Below, in pieces: positions 18,018-26,791 of a stretch of DNA of 64,000 bases (position 1 is the stretch's first letter; every line of letters starts with the position of its first letter). The notes under the pieces were generated by a model. It was not told where the DNA came from, did not search any database, and worked only from the letters and a program-made list of their open reading frames with translations. Both the position numbers and the translations under genes were made by a program. This DNA comes from Altererythrobacter rubellus (lineage in GTDB: Bacteria > Pseudomonadota > Alphaproteobacteria > Sphingomonadales > Sphingomonadaceae): contig NZ_CP127221.1 of NCBI RefSeq assembly GCF_030284385.1, positions 372,001 through 436,000 of the forward strand, given 5' to 3'.

Positions 18018-18640
18018 TGGAACAGGTTTTGCGAGACGAGACTTCTGCCCGAGCTTTCGTCGAAGGCTTAACCGATGCGGCAGGAATGTTGCGTCTGGAA
18101 GCGTTAAGCGCTGCACTTATCAATGAGAATCAGCGTCAAAACCTCATTTCGAGGCCATCAGAGGCCCAAATGTGGGTCAGGCACATAGCAGACAGTGCCC
18201 AGCTCCTGCGTCTTGTTCCACGTGAAACACCCTCCAGGCCGTGGCTCGACCTGGGCACAGGAGCGGGTTTTCCTGGCCTGGTGATCGCAGCACTGCGGCC
18301 GGAGTGGAAGATTGTGCTCGTCGAATCCCGTGCGCGCCGCGTTGAATGGCTCGAACACATGGTGCGCGAGCTTGATTTGGGTAATTGCCGCGTCGAGGGT
18401 CGACGTTTGGAGCTTGTCGAGCCCTTCAAAGCATCGGTTATTTCGGCGCGTGCCTTTGCGCCATTGGAAAAACTCCTCAGCTTGTCCGCACCCTTTTCCA
18501 CAAAGGCAACCACCTATCTGTTGCCGAAGGGGCGTTCGGCGGCGCAAGAACTTCAAGCGATGCCTCGAAAGATTCGCGGGATGTTTCACGTGGAACAGTC
18601 CTTGACCGATGAGGAAGCGGGGATCATCGTAAGCAAATAA
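18017..18640 (+). CDS. rsmG: 16S rRNA (guanine527-N7)-methyltransferase
   Basis: This 207-residue SAM-dependent methyltransferase has LDLGTGAGFPGLVIA (~77-91) as the SAM-binding glycine loop and NLISRPSEAQMWVRHIADS as the preceding family block. It methylates G527 of 16S rRNA. Two of the three parS sites of the window lie inside this coding sequence. One of them (18582-18597) reads through as MFHVEQ in the protein, so it constrains codons near the C-terminus. Confidence 0.95.
   Translation: MEQVLRDETSARAFVEGLTDAAGMLRLEALSAALINENQRQNLISRPSEAQMWVRHIADSAQLLRLVPRETPSRPWLDLGTGAGFPGLVIAALRPEWKIVLVESRARRVEWLEHMVRELDLGNCRVEGRRLELVEPFKASVISARAFAPLEKLLSLSAPFSTKATTYLLPKGRSAAQELQAMPRKIRGMFHVEQSLTDEEAGIIVSK
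18214..18229. other. parS site 2 (inside rsmG)
   Basis: TGTTCCACGTGAAACA is identical to the canonical bacterial parS. It lies within rsmG, 435 bp before parA. Confidence 0.93.
18582..18597. other. parS site 3 (end of rsmG)
   Basis: TGTTTCACGTGGAACA is a perfect parS in the reverse orientation to site 2. It lies 67 bp before the parA start and 353 bp from site 2. Confidence 0.93.
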
Positions 18641-18663
18641 CTGCAGAAAGGCAGGCGAGGCGG

Positions 18664-19440
18664 ATGATCACAATTGCGATAGCCAATCAAAAGGGCGGTG
18701 TGGGCAAGACCACGACGGCGATCAATATCGCGACGGCTATGGCCGCAATCGGCTGGCGCACGCTGTTGATTGACCTTGATCCCCAAGGAAATGCCTCAAC
18801 CGGGCTGGGTGTGGGTGTCGAGGCCCGCAAGGCATCGAGCTATGATGTTTTGGTGGAAGGTCTTCCCCTGGCAGAAGCTATGGTGCCAACCAGCATTCCC
18901 GGGCTCGACATTGTTCCGGCGACTGTCGATTTGAGTGGTGCGGAGGTTGAGCTCGTCTCCATGGACGAACGTACGTCCCGTCTCTCCGCTGCACTGGCCA
19001 ATCACCGCGGGCATGACATCTGCTTTGTCGATTGCCCTCCGTCGCTTGGTCTTTTGACATTGAACGCGCTTTCAGCCGCCAACACGCTGATGGTCCCGCT
19101 TCAGTGTGAATTCTTTGCTTTAGAAGGGCTTAGTCAGCTTTTGCAGACCGTTGAGCAGGTTCAACAGCGGTTCAATCCTGGCCTCGGAATTGTCGGTGTG
19201 ACACTGACGATGTTTGACCGCCGTAACCGTCTGACCGATCAGGTGGCGGAAGATGTGCGTGAATGCCTGGGTAAACTGGTGTTTGAAACGGTCATCCCTC
19301 GAAATGTGCGCCTTTCCGAGGCACCCAGCCACGGTCTGCCAGCCTTGGTCTATGACCATGCCTGTGCGGGCAGCCGCGCCTATATCGCTTTGGCGCGAGA
19401 ATTGATCGGCCGCCTGCCCGAAGAAAGGAAAGCCGCGTGA
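18664..19440 (+). CDS. parA: Chromosome partitioning ATPase ParA
   Basis: The 258-residue ParA/Soj ATPase has the deviant Walker A KGGVGKTTTAINIA (~11-24), Walker A' LLIDLDPQGNASTG and Walker B CFVDCPPSLGLLT. It lacks the N-terminal DNA-binding domain of plasmid type Ia ParA, so it is the chromosomal type. It moves ParB-parS complexes toward the pole. The start is 24 bp after rsmG, and the stop overlaps parB by 4 bp. Confidence 0.97.
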   Translation: MITIAIANQKGGVGKTTTAINIATAMAAIGWRTLLIDLDPQGNASTGLGVGVEARKASSYDVLVEGLPLAEAMVPTSIPGLDIVPATVDLSGAEVELVSMDERTSRLSAALANHRGHDICFVDCPPSLGLLTLNALSAANTLMVPLQCEFFALEGLSQLLQTVEQVQQRFNPGLGIVGVTLTMFDRRNRLTDQVAEDVRECLGKLVFETVIPRNVRLSEAPSHGLPALVYDHACAGSRAYIALARELIGRLPEERKAA

Positions 19441-20417
19441 GCGATTCCACCGATCCTATCCGTTTTTCGGTGCCGCAGCGCAGCGCTGCGGACCGCAGGA
19501 AGAAACTGGGGCGTGGGCTTGGTGCGTTGATGGGGGAAGCCCAGCGCGAGGAGCCTCTGGCACAGCCGGCAAACACTGAATCCTCCGAAAATCCATCTAA
19601 TTCAGAAGGTTATGCGAAGAATGGATTGAGCTCCATCCCGATCTCTTCGATCGAACCTTTGCCTGGTCAGCCGCGGAAGCGCTTCGATGAGGGGGCACTT
19701 GAAGAGCTGGCGGCTTCGATTGCCGCGCGCGGTGTTATCCAACCGATTATCGTTACCGCCAAAGGTGGAGGGCGCTTCCAGCTCGTGGCGGGTGAGCGTC
19801 GCTGGAGAGCCGCTCAGAAGGCGCGCTTGCACGAGATTCCCGCCTTGGTCCGCGAGCTGGACGAACGTGAAGTCATGGCGTTGGCTTTGATCGAGAATAT
19901 TCAGCGCGAAGATCTCAATCCGGTCGAGGAAGCACGCGCTTATCACCGGCTGAGTGATGAAGAAGGTCTGACACAGGCTGAGATCGCGCAAATGGTTGAA
20001 AAATCACGCAGCCATGTAGCAAATTTGCAGCGTTTGCTTGCCTTGCCAGAGGGCGTGCTGGGCCTGGTAGAGGCAGGTGAGCTCTCCATGGGGCATGCCC
20101 GTGCATTGATCGGCCATGATGACGCGGCGAGACTGGCTAAACAGGCGGTTCGCGACAAGCTGAGTGTGCGCGAAGTTGAAGACCTGGTGCGCGGCGACAT
20201 AGCGCCCAAGGCACGCAAATCGACCAAACGCACTACGCGCGATCCCGTCAAGGACGCGGACATTGCAGCTGTACAGGCGCATCTGGAAGAGTTCTTGGGG
20301 CTGACTGTGCGGATCAAGACCGATGCGGACCCGCGCAAGGGCGCAGTCACAATCAAATACCGCACACTCGATCAACTCGATCTGATCTGTCAGCGGCTAA
20401 CCGGCGGTGATATCTGA
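19437..20417 (+). CDS. parB: Chromosome partitioning protein ParB
   Basis: The 326-residue protein has an N-terminal basic tail (RRKKLGRGLGALMG, ~21-34), the ParB/CTP-binding domain (ISSIEPLPGQPRKRFDEGALEELAASI; LVAGERRWRAAQKA), a helix-turn-helix (LTQAEIAQMVEKSRSHVANLQRLL) and a C-terminal dimerisation domain. It binds the three parS sites just upstream, loads as a CTP-dependent clamp, and in relatives interacts with PopZ. It overlaps parA by 4 bp. Confidence 0.97.
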   Translation: MSDSTDPIRFSVPQRSAADRRKKLGRGLGALMGEAQREEPLAQPANTESSENPSNSEGYAKNGLSSIPISSIEPLPGQPRKRFDEGALEELAASIAARGVIQPIIVTAKGGGRFQLVAGERRWRAAQKARLHEIPALVRELDEREVMALALIENIQREDLNPVEEARAYHRLSDEEGLTQAEIAQMVEKSRSHVANLQRLLALPEGVLGLVEAGELSMGHARALIGHDDAARLAKQAVRDKLSVREVEDLVRGDIAPKARKSTKRTTRDPVKDADIAAVQAHLEEFLGLTVRIKTDADPRKGAVTIKYRTLDQLDLICQRLTGGDI

Positions 20418-20425
20418 AGTAATCC

Positions 20426-20486
20426 AAGTCGCGCCGCGCAACTTTGCCACATTGGCTGACTGATCGAAAGTTGCGCCGCGCAACTT
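20426..20486. repeat. Two copies of a 19-bp palindrome after parB
   Basis: Copy 2 (20468-20486) is a perfect 9-1-9 inverted repeat, AAGTTGCGCCGCGCAACTT. Copy 1 (20426-20444) is the same with T5 changed to C. They are 23 bp apart, directly after parB and before the convergent fRMsr gene. Each can form a cruciform or hairpin, and the two can also pair with each other. No T-run follows, so a simple terminator is not the best reading; a protein-binding site pair or a repetitive element is possible. Confidence 0.7.
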
Positions 20487-20530
20487 GAGTGCCAGAAAAC
20501 CCTTAAATATGAGCTATTTAGAGATTCTCG

Positions 20531-21028
20531 TTAAATGCGGTTGGCAAGCAGCCGCGCCAGTTGCTCGATCCCTGCGGCATCCTCAGGCTTGAACCTGGCT
20601 GGTTCAGGGGAATCCAGATCGATAACCGCGACAACTTGATCATTCCGGACAACCGGCACCACCACTTCGGACAGGCTGGCAGAATCACACGCAATATGTC
20701 CGGGGAATGCGTGCACATCCTCGACAAGCTGAGTCGCGCCTGTTTTCGCGGCGGTCCCGCACACGCCGGCGCCCATCGGAATGCGGATACAGGCGGGGCG
20801 GCCAACAAACGGGCCGAGGACGAGCTCGCCTTCACCATCATCGTTCTCCAACACCCGATAGAACCCAGCCCAGTTCAGTCCGGGCACAAACTCCCATATG
20901 AGGGCGGCTATATTCGCCATATTGGCAATGGGGTCACTCTCGGTCGCGGTTAGCGCATCCGCAGCGTTACATAGCTGTCGGTACCGCTCGTTGGCATCGA
21001 GGTTCTCGTCGGGTTTGAAATCATACAT
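20531..21028 (-). CDS. msrC: Free methionine-(R)-sulfoxide reductase (GAF domain)
   Basis: The 165-residue GAF-domain enzyme reduces free Met-R-sulfoxide. It holds the three catalytic cysteine positions of the family: GRPACIRIPMGAGVCGTAA (two Cys, 10 apart) and HIACDSASLSEVVVP. The N-terminal helix and length fit the YeaZ-like/fRMsr group. It is convergent with parB and divergent from the sugar dehydrogenase. The symbol msrC is family-based. Confidence 0.92.
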   Translation of the reverse strand: MYDFKPDENLDANERYRQLCNAADALTATESDPIANMANIAALIWEFVPGLNWAGFYRVLENDDGEGELVLGPFVGRPACIRIPMGAGVCGTAAKTGATQLVEDVHAFPGHIACDSASLSEVVVPVVRNDQVVAVIDLDSPEPARFKPEDAAGIEQLARLLANRI

Positions 21029-21147
21029 CGTGGGAAGCGATCTAAGCGGAGCCGGTCAAATAGCAAGGCCCGCGGCTGATCCGGGTGCCATGTCTGTTGA
21101 ATGTAGCCTATTGCCGCTCGCATGGACCGGGCTTATGCCTGACACCC

Positions 21148-22617
21148 ATGAGCATTCTCAAAAAGATCCTGATCGCCCTCCTTGTCATTCTTGTGCTTCT
21201 CGGCGCGGCCCTCTGGTGGGTATCACGCGGAAGCCCCGCCGAGCTTTCGATTGAGGCGGTTGCGGGAACCGACCCGACCCTGGAGGAACCCAATCCCGAA
21301 TCCGTCCCTACGGTGCAGATCGCCAAACCGGTGGGATGGGATGATGGCGACGCGCCGAACGCAGCAGAAGGTCTGGCGGTTGGACGCTTTGCCGAAGGGC
21401 TTGATCATCCGCGCGTGCTTCAGGCGCTGCCGAATGGAGACGTTCTCGTCACGCTTACGCAATCACCCAAAAGCGAGGAAGATGGCGGCATCATGGCCTG
21501 GATCGCCGATTGGTTGATGACCCGTGCAGGGGCTACCGGAGATTCTGCCAATGAAATTGTGCTGCTGCGTGATGGGGATAATGACGGTATCGCGGAGATA
21601 CGGCGCACAATTGCTAATGAAAGTAATGGTTTGGACTCACCATCGGGCATGGGGTGGCATGATGGTAAGCTCTATGTCGCCAACCACAATGCTTTGCTGG
21701 CGTATGACTATGAATTGGGCGCAGATAGCGTAACCGGTGAGCCGACCAAGCTGATGGATCTGGCACCTGGTGGCGGCCACTGGATGCGCAACCTCGAGCT
21801 AAGCGAAGATGGCACGCGCATTTATGTCGCGGTTGGTTCGGTATCCAATATCGGCGAGCAAGGCATGGAGGTCGAAGAAGGCCGCGCCATGATTTGGGAG
21901 TATAATCTCGAAACCAATCGTCAGCGCCAGTTTGCCGGCGGATTGCGCAATCCTAACGGCCTAGCGTTCAGCCCCTGGTCGGGCGAACTCTGGACCACAG
22001 TGAATGAGCGCGACATGCTCGGAGGAGATCTGGTGCCAGACTATCTGACCAATGTGCCGATTGGCGCCCAGTACGGCTGGCCGTGGGTTTATTGGCGCAC
22101 CAATATCGACGAGCGTGTCAAAGCTCCGCGTCCAGCATATCTTGCTGAATATGCGCGCAAGCCCGAATACGCGCTCGGCCCCCACGTGGCTGCGCTGGGT
22201 CTTGTGTTTACGCAAGAGGGGCACAGGATGGGCGAGACATTCGCAAGCGGGGCATTCATTGCGCGCCATGGTTCGTGGAACCGCAAACCACCATCGGGAT
22301 ACGATCTGGTCTATGTCGCCTTTGATGAACTCGGCAATCCAGAAGGTCTGCCGGTTCCAGTGCTGGACGGGTTTCTGAATGAGGATGGCACCACCAAAGG
22401 CAGACCGACCTGGGTCGAATGGGCGGGCGACGGATCACTGCTGATGACTGATGACACGGCCGGGATTATCTGGCGAGTTCATGCACCCGGAGCGGAGCCA
22501 GGAGCAGGTATTGCGCGACTTCAATCAGACTCACTACCGCCCCGCCGCCAGTTGACGGGTGATGCCCGGGCATCCTTCAATGAGGAGGATTACGCGCGCG
22601 AAGTTCCCGCTCAGTAA
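21148..22617 (+). CDS. PQQ-dependent sugar/sorbosone dehydrogenase-like protein
   Basis: The 489-residue protein has an N-terminal membrane anchor (KKILIALLVILVLLGAALWWV, residues 5-25) and a six-bladed beta-propeller of the soluble aldose/sorbosone dehydrogenase type. Blocks such as FAEGLDHPRVLQALPNGDVLVT, GGLRNPNGLAFSPWSGELWTTVNERDMLG, FIARHGSWNRKPPSGYDLVYV and a final TDDTAGIIWRV are visible. It should act in the periplasm, oxidising a sugar or aldehyde with PQQ; the substrate is unknown. The ATG at 21148 gives the anchor at the N-terminus. Confidence 0.87.
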   Translation: MSILKKILIALLVILVLLGAALWWVSRGSPAELSIEAVAGTDPTLEEPNPESVPTVQIAKPVGWDDGDAPNAAEGLAVGRFAEGLDHPRVLQALPNGDVLVTLTQSPKSEEDGGIMAWIADWLMTRAGATGDSANEIVLLRDGDNDGIAEIRRTIANESNGLDSPSGMGWHDGKLYVANHNALLAYDYELGADSVTGEPTKLMDLAPGGGHWMRNLELSEDGTRIYVAVGSVSNIGEQGMEVEEGRAMIWEYNLETNRQRQFAGGLRNPNGLAFSPWSGELWTTVNERDMLGGDLVPDYLTNVPIGAQYGWPWVYWRTNIDERVKAPRPAYLAEYARKPEYALGPHVAALGLVFTQEGHRMGETFASGAFIARHGSWNRKPPSGYDLVYVAFDELGNPEGLPVPVLDGFLNEDGTTKGRPTWVEWAGDGSLLMTDDTAGIIWRVHAPGAEPGAGIARLQSDSLPPRRQLTGDARASFNEEDYAREVPAQ

Positions 22618-22626
22618 GAGAGCGGG

Positions 22627-23481
22627 CTAAAGCTTCTTCCCGGCTCGACCCGCCAGTTCGACGACGAATTGCCAAGCGGCACGGCCGGACCGCTGCCCGC
22701 TCTGCATTGCCCATTCAAGCGCCTCTTCTTCGCTGAACTTCAACTCCAGCGGACCGGCATAGGCGCTGACCATCTCGATATAGGCACCTTTGCTGCATGG
22801 ATGGAAACCCACGGTCAGTCCAAAACGATCAGCCAAAGCAAGCTTGTCATCGGTTGCATCGCGGCGGTTGAGCGGGCTTTCGTCAGAGCCGGAGTTTTGC
22901 TCGCTTGCCTGACGCGCGAGAATGGCGCGGCGATTGGATGTGACGGCGAGCCGGCAATTGCTCGGCCTTGCCTCTACGCCGCCTTCAAGCCAGCTTCGCA
23001 AACGGCGCGGACCAACAGTGTCTTCCTCGGCAAAACCAAGATCATCTATAAAGATCAGGAACTGGCGCCTTTCGCCGCCAAGTCGACTGAACAGTTCGGG
23101 CAATGAATCAAGCGCATCAGGTGCGACTTGTACAAGCCCCAGGGCCATGGACGAACCATCCTGCACCCGACGTGCAGCGGATCGGACCAGCGCGGATTTT
23201 CCCATTCCGCGCGTGCCCCATAGCAGCATGTCATGCGACGCCTTGCGCCAAGCCAATCGGTCGATGTTCTCGAGCACCAGCTCTTTCTGGCGGTCAATTC
23301 CACGAAGATCATCGAGATCGGGCGCAGTGATCTTCTCGAGCTCGCGCGCGTTCTTTCCGTCCCAGACATAGGCTGGCATTGTGCGCCAATTGATAGCTGC
23401 CGGGGCAGGCGGAGCTATTCGCTCTAACGCATTTGCAATGCGAAGCAGCGCGTCATGATCGGGGGCTTGGTTGTTGTCCAC
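22627..23481 (-). CDS. DUF815 family AAA ATPase
   Basis: The 284-residue P-loop ATPase has LLWGTRGMGKSALVRSAAR (Walker A, ~84-102), the Walker B-like FLIFIDDLGFAEEDT (~139-153), and a family-typical VTSNRRAILARQ block followed by DRFGLTVGFHPCSKGAYIEMV. DUF815 proteins are uncharacterised AAA+ ATPases. It lies 9 bp from the convergent sugar dehydrogenase stop and follows the acyl-CoA dehydrogenase gene by 10 bp on the same strand, so it may be in one transcript with it. Confidence 0.87.
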   Translation of the reverse strand: MDNNQAPDHDALLRIANALERIAPPAPAAINWRTMPAYVWDGKNARELEKITAPDLDDLRGIDRQKELVLENIDRLAWRKASHDMLLWGTRGMGKSALVRSAARRVQDGSSMALGLVQVAPDALDSLPELFSRLGGERRQFLIFIDDLGFAEEDTVGPRRLRSWLEGGVEARPSNCRLAVTSNRRAILARQASEQNSGSDESPLNRRDATDDKLALADRFGLTVGFHPCSKGAYIEMVSAYAGPLELKFSEEEALEWAMQSGQRSGRAAWQFVVELAGRAGKKL

Positions 23482-23491
23482 GCACTAACAC

Positions 23492-25234
23492 TTAAACGGC
23501 GAAGGCATCGGCTGAAAGGCTGTAAAGCAATTCAGCGCCGCCTGTAGCGGCGGCCCTCTGACCCATTGCCTCCGGAACGATGCGATCGAGGAAGAATCGG
23601 GCTGTGACGGGCTTTGTCTTGGCAAGCGCTGGCGCTGCGCCGCCTGCAACGGCTTTCGCTTGCTTTGCAAGCTGCCATCCGGCGACCGCAACAGAGAGCA
23701 TGGTACAAAACGGCACGCTGCCAGCCAGGCGATCATCCAGACTTGCCTCTTCACTCATCCAGCTGGCGACAGAGGTGCAATCTTGCGCTAGCGCGCGCAA
23801 TTGCGGCTCGTCAGCCGATTCCGCGAGGATGTCGGCGATAAGTGACTGCACGACGCCGCCCCCCTCGAGCCCCAGCTTGCGCGTGACCAGGTCGGCCGCC
23901 TGAATACCGTTGGTGCCTTCGTATATCGGGGCAATCTTGGAATCGCGCCAGTGTTGTGCCGCGCCGGTTTCCTCGATGAAGCCCATTCCCCCGTGCACCT
24001 GCACGCCCATTCCGGCGACCTCGATGCCGATATCGGTGCCCCATGCCTTGACCAAAGGAACAAGCACTTCCGCGCGCAGCTTGGCTGCGTTGTCGCCGAT
24101 CGTCCCGCGATCGACCTGACCCGCACAGTAATAGAGGAGTGCGCGTGCCCCCTCGGTCAGCGCTTTCATACGCAGCAGCATGCGGCGTACATCTGGATGC
24201 TCGATAATCGCCACAGGAGTTTTGTCGGGTGATCCGGCGCGTGCCGACTGGACGCGATCCGCCGCGTATGCAATCGCTTGCTGGGTCGCGCGCTCACCGA
24301 TCTGCACACCCTGATTGCCAACATTGATGCGCGCATTGTTCATCATTGTGAACATTGCCATCAGCCCGCGGTTTTCCGCGCCGACAAGTTCGCCGATACA
24401 TTCACCATTGTCGCCATAGCTCATCACACAGGTGGGTGAGGCATTGATACCGAGCTTGTGCTCCAGGCTGACGCAGCGCAGATCGTTCTTCGGGCCGAGA
24501 CTTCCATCATCCTTCACATGGTATTTGGGCACAAGGAACAGCGAGATACCGCGCGAACCCTCGGGTGCGTCAGGCAGCCGCGCGAGCACCAGATGGATAA
24601 TGTTCTCTGCCAGTTCGTGCTCACCCCAGGTGATGTAGATCTTCTGGCCCTGGATCAGATACTTTCCGGCATGTTCGCCGCTTTCGATGGGGGTGGCGGT
24701 GCTACGCAGTGCGCCAACATCACTGCCTGCCTGCGGCTCGGTCAGGTTCATTGTACCCGACCACTTGCCGCTGACGAGATCGGGCATGTATTTCGCTCGT
24801 TGCGCGTCAGATCCGTGATGCTCGATCGCTTCGATTGCTCCCACACTCAACATGGGCAGCAGGTTGAATGCCATATTGGCGGAACCTAGATTTTCCAGCA
24901 CATTGCACGCCAATGTGAAGGGCAGGCCCTGGCCCCCGAATTCCTCTGGCGATGCGATCGCGTTCCAGCCTTGCGCGACATATTCGTCATAGGCCTGCTT
25001 GAATCCGTCGGGCAACCGGACCACACCATTCTCAAGCTTCGCCCCTTCCAGATCTCCGATCCGGTTGAGCGGCGCGAACTCGCCCGCGGCGAATTGGCCA
25101 ACACCTTCGACAATTGCTTCGACCAGATCGGCCTCGGCGGAGGTAAAGCGTTCAGTCTTGGCGAGCTCTTCGATCCCGGCATTAACGCGGATTGCGAGCA
25201 GCTGGTCCTGGGTGGCGGGCTTGTAAGGAGTCAC
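23492..25234 (-). CDS. Acyl-CoA dehydrogenase (DmdC/long-type)
   Basis: The 580-residue FAD enzyme is longer than classic ~380-residue acyl-CoA dehydrogenases and ends with an extra helical domain. Visible are WSGTMNLTEPQAGSDVGALRSTA (FAD/substrate region), QKIYITWGEHELAENIIHLVLAR, and the catalytic region IAPIYEGTNGIQAADLVTRKLGLEGG. This is the layout of 3-methylmercaptopropionyl-CoA dehydrogenase-like (DmdC) and related long enzymes. The actual acyl substrate cannot be told. It is divergent from tsaC with a 65-bp shared promoter gap. Confidence 0.93.
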   Translation of the reverse strand: MTPYKPATQDQLLAIRVNAGIEELAKTERFTSAEADLVEAIVEGVGQFAAGEFAPLNRIGDLEGAKLENGVVRLPDGFKQAYDEYVAQGWNAIASPEEFGGQGLPFTLACNVLENLGSANMAFNLLPMLSVGAIEAIEHHGSDAQRAKYMPDLVSGKWSGTMNLTEPQAGSDVGALRSTATPIESGEHAGKYLIQGQKIYITWGEHELAENIIHLVLARLPDAPEGSRGISLFLVPKYHVKDDGSLGPKNDLRCVSLEHKLGINASPTCVMSYGDNGECIGELVGAENRGLMAMFTMMNNARINVGNQGVQIGERATQQAIAYAADRVQSARAGSPDKTPVAIIEHPDVRRMLLRMKALTEGARALLYYCAGQVDRGTIGDNAAKLRAEVLVPLVKAWGTDIGIEVAGMGVQVHGGMGFIEETGAAQHWRDSKIAPIYEGTNGIQAADLVTRKLGLEGGGVVQSLIADILAESADEPQLRALAQDCTSVASWMSEEASLDDRLAGSVPFCTMLSVAVAGWQLAKQAKAVAGGAAPALAKTKPVTARFFLDRIVPEAMGQRAAATGGAELLYSLSADAFAV

Positions 25235-25299
25235 GTTGATTGCTTCCTTTTGTTCGGGAATCTCTTGGCAATTTGCAGTACCCCCTATAGCGGGCAGGC

Positions 25300-26247
25300 A
25301 TGGCCGGTAACAAGAACGCTACGGAAGTGCTGCGTGCCGATGCGCAAGGCATCGCGCGTGCGGCTGCGATTCTGGAACGTGGCGGGCTTGTAGCGGTTCC
25401 CACCGAGACGGTTTACGGGCTGGCGGCGCGAGCAGACAGCCCTGATGCTGTGGCTAAGATTTACCAAGCCAAGGGGCGGCCCGGCTTCAATCCGCTGATT
25501 GTCCACGTGACCGGCGCTGAGCAAGCGGGGCGTTACGCGGCGGTCAATCCGAAAGCGCGCGAGCTTATAGATGCATACTGGCCGGGCCCGCTGACTTTGG
25601 TGTTGCCAATTCGCGCGGACTGCGGACTTGCACCTGCTGTTACGGCTGGACTGCCCACATTGGCGCTGCGCGCGCCAGCGCACCCCGTGATGTGTGAACT
25701 GCTGGGGGTGCTCGACTTTCCAATGGCAGCACCGTCAGCCAATCGCAGCGGATACATCAGCCCGACCAGCGCTCAACATGTGCTTGAAACGCTGGACGGG
25801 CGGATTGATGCGGTGATTGACGGGGGGGTATGCGAAGCAGGTTTGGAGTCGACAATTCTGGCGGTGCGAGCAGATGGTTCGCTAGACGAATTGCGTCCGG
25901 GACCCATCCGGATCAATGGCCTGCATGGCACATTCAGTGAAAGGGCTGATGCGAGTATTGAGGCCCCGGGCCAACTCGCCAGCCACTATGCGCCGGGCAA
26001 GCCGCTGCGGTTGAACGCAGACGCCGCTGATTCAGGCGAATTCCTGATCGGGTTCGGCGGAATTTCGGGCGATTGCACGCTTTCGGCCTCGGGTGATCTC
26101 GATGAAGCCGCCACGCGGCTGTATGATTGCCTGCATCAGGCTGCAGCCAGCGAGCACCCCCGGATTGCCATAGTGCAAATACCCAATGAGGGCATTGGCG
26201 AAGCCATCAATGATCGATTGCGGCGCGCAGCCACCCCGGCCGGGTAG
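25300..26247 (+). CDS. tsaC: Threonylcarbamoyl-AMP synthase (Sua5/YrdC type)
   Basis: The 315-residue protein has an N-terminal YrdC domain (GGLVAVPTETVYGLAARADSPDAVAKIYQAKGRP..., ~28-55; APSANRSGYISPTSAQHVLE) and a C-terminal Sua5 domain joined by a SHYAPGKPLRL linker. It makes threonylcarbamoyl-AMP for t6A37 in tRNA. The long form with the Sua5 domain is common in alphaproteobacteria. Its stop abuts the convergent lipoprotein gene with no gap. Confidence 0.95.
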   Translation: MAGNKNATEVLRADAQGIARAAAILERGGLVAVPTETVYGLAARADSPDAVAKIYQAKGRPGFNPLIVHVTGAEQAGRYAAVNPKARELIDAYWPGPLTLVLPIRADCGLAPAVTAGLPTLALRAPAHPVMCELLGVLDFPMAAPSANRSGYISPTSAQHVLETLDGRIDAVIDGGVCEAGLESTILAVRADGSLDELRPGPIRINGLHGTFSERADASIEAPGQLASHYAPGKPLRLNADAADSGEFLIGFGGISGDCTLSASGDLDEAATRLYDCLHQAAASEHPRIAIVQIPNEGIGEAINDRLRRAATPAG

Positions 26248-26598
26248 TCAATTTCCTACGGGCGTTGCAGCAGCTTCGCCCAGCGCCGGATTACTTTCCA
26301 GCAGCGCCTGAATTTCGGAATGGATGTCACGCGCTTCGCCACATGCGCGTTCGCTCCCGTCGCGGCAATCTTCCAATCGGTCTTCATAGCGCCGGTTAAG
26401 CTTGCCGAGCTCTTCTTCGGCCTTGCGAAGCTCGCGTCCGCGCTTTTCGTCGGCTTCGGATTGGCTGGTGGTCGCCAGATCGACGCCCTTGCTCGCGACA
26501 CGGACAGGTGCCGTCACTACATCAGCCGCCGCTTTGACGAGGCATCCGCCAAGCAGAGACGAGGAAAGGGTTAGGGCCATAAGATAAAGACCACGCAT
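26248..26598 (-). CDS. Small predicted lipoprotein, coiled-coil
   Basis: The 116-residue precursor has a lipobox (SLLGGC, Cys19) and a charged helical part with heptad-like KRGRELRKAEEELGKLNRRYEDRLEDC (~55-82). Two further Cys residues in the mature part could form a disulfide. The ATG at 26598 is preferred over 26613 because it gives a normal signal peptide. The protein is conserved in style among Sphingomonadales, with unknown function, and is expected at the inner or outer membrane facing the periplasm. Confidence 0.72.
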   Translation of the reverse strand: MRGLYLMALTLSSSLLGGCLVKAAADVVTAPVRVASKGVDLATTSQSEADEKRGRELRKAEEELGKLNRRYEDRLEDCRDGSERACGEARDIHSEIQALLESNPALGEAAATPVGN

Positions 26599-26721
26599 GA
26601 GGGGGCGTCTCACACGCGCTCGATCGAATGTCTAGCAAAAGCTGGCCGCGCTTGCGGCTAAGCGCGCTGCATTCCGTATTACCGATGCAATACACGAAGG
26701 GACACAGTTCAACCGCACAAC

Positions 26722-26755
26722 GGCAAAGGGCCACCCTTGCGAGCAGCCCTTTGTC
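26722..26755 (-). terminator. Possible terminator hairpin after carD
   Basis: GGCAAAGGG pairs with CCCTTTGTC (9 bp with one G-U) across a 16-nt loop, 37 bp past the carD stop. No T-run follows on the minus strand, so its strength is uncertain. Confidence 0.4.
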
Positions 26756-26791
26756 GGTCCAGATATGCGATTGGTCGATGAACCTTGCGGA

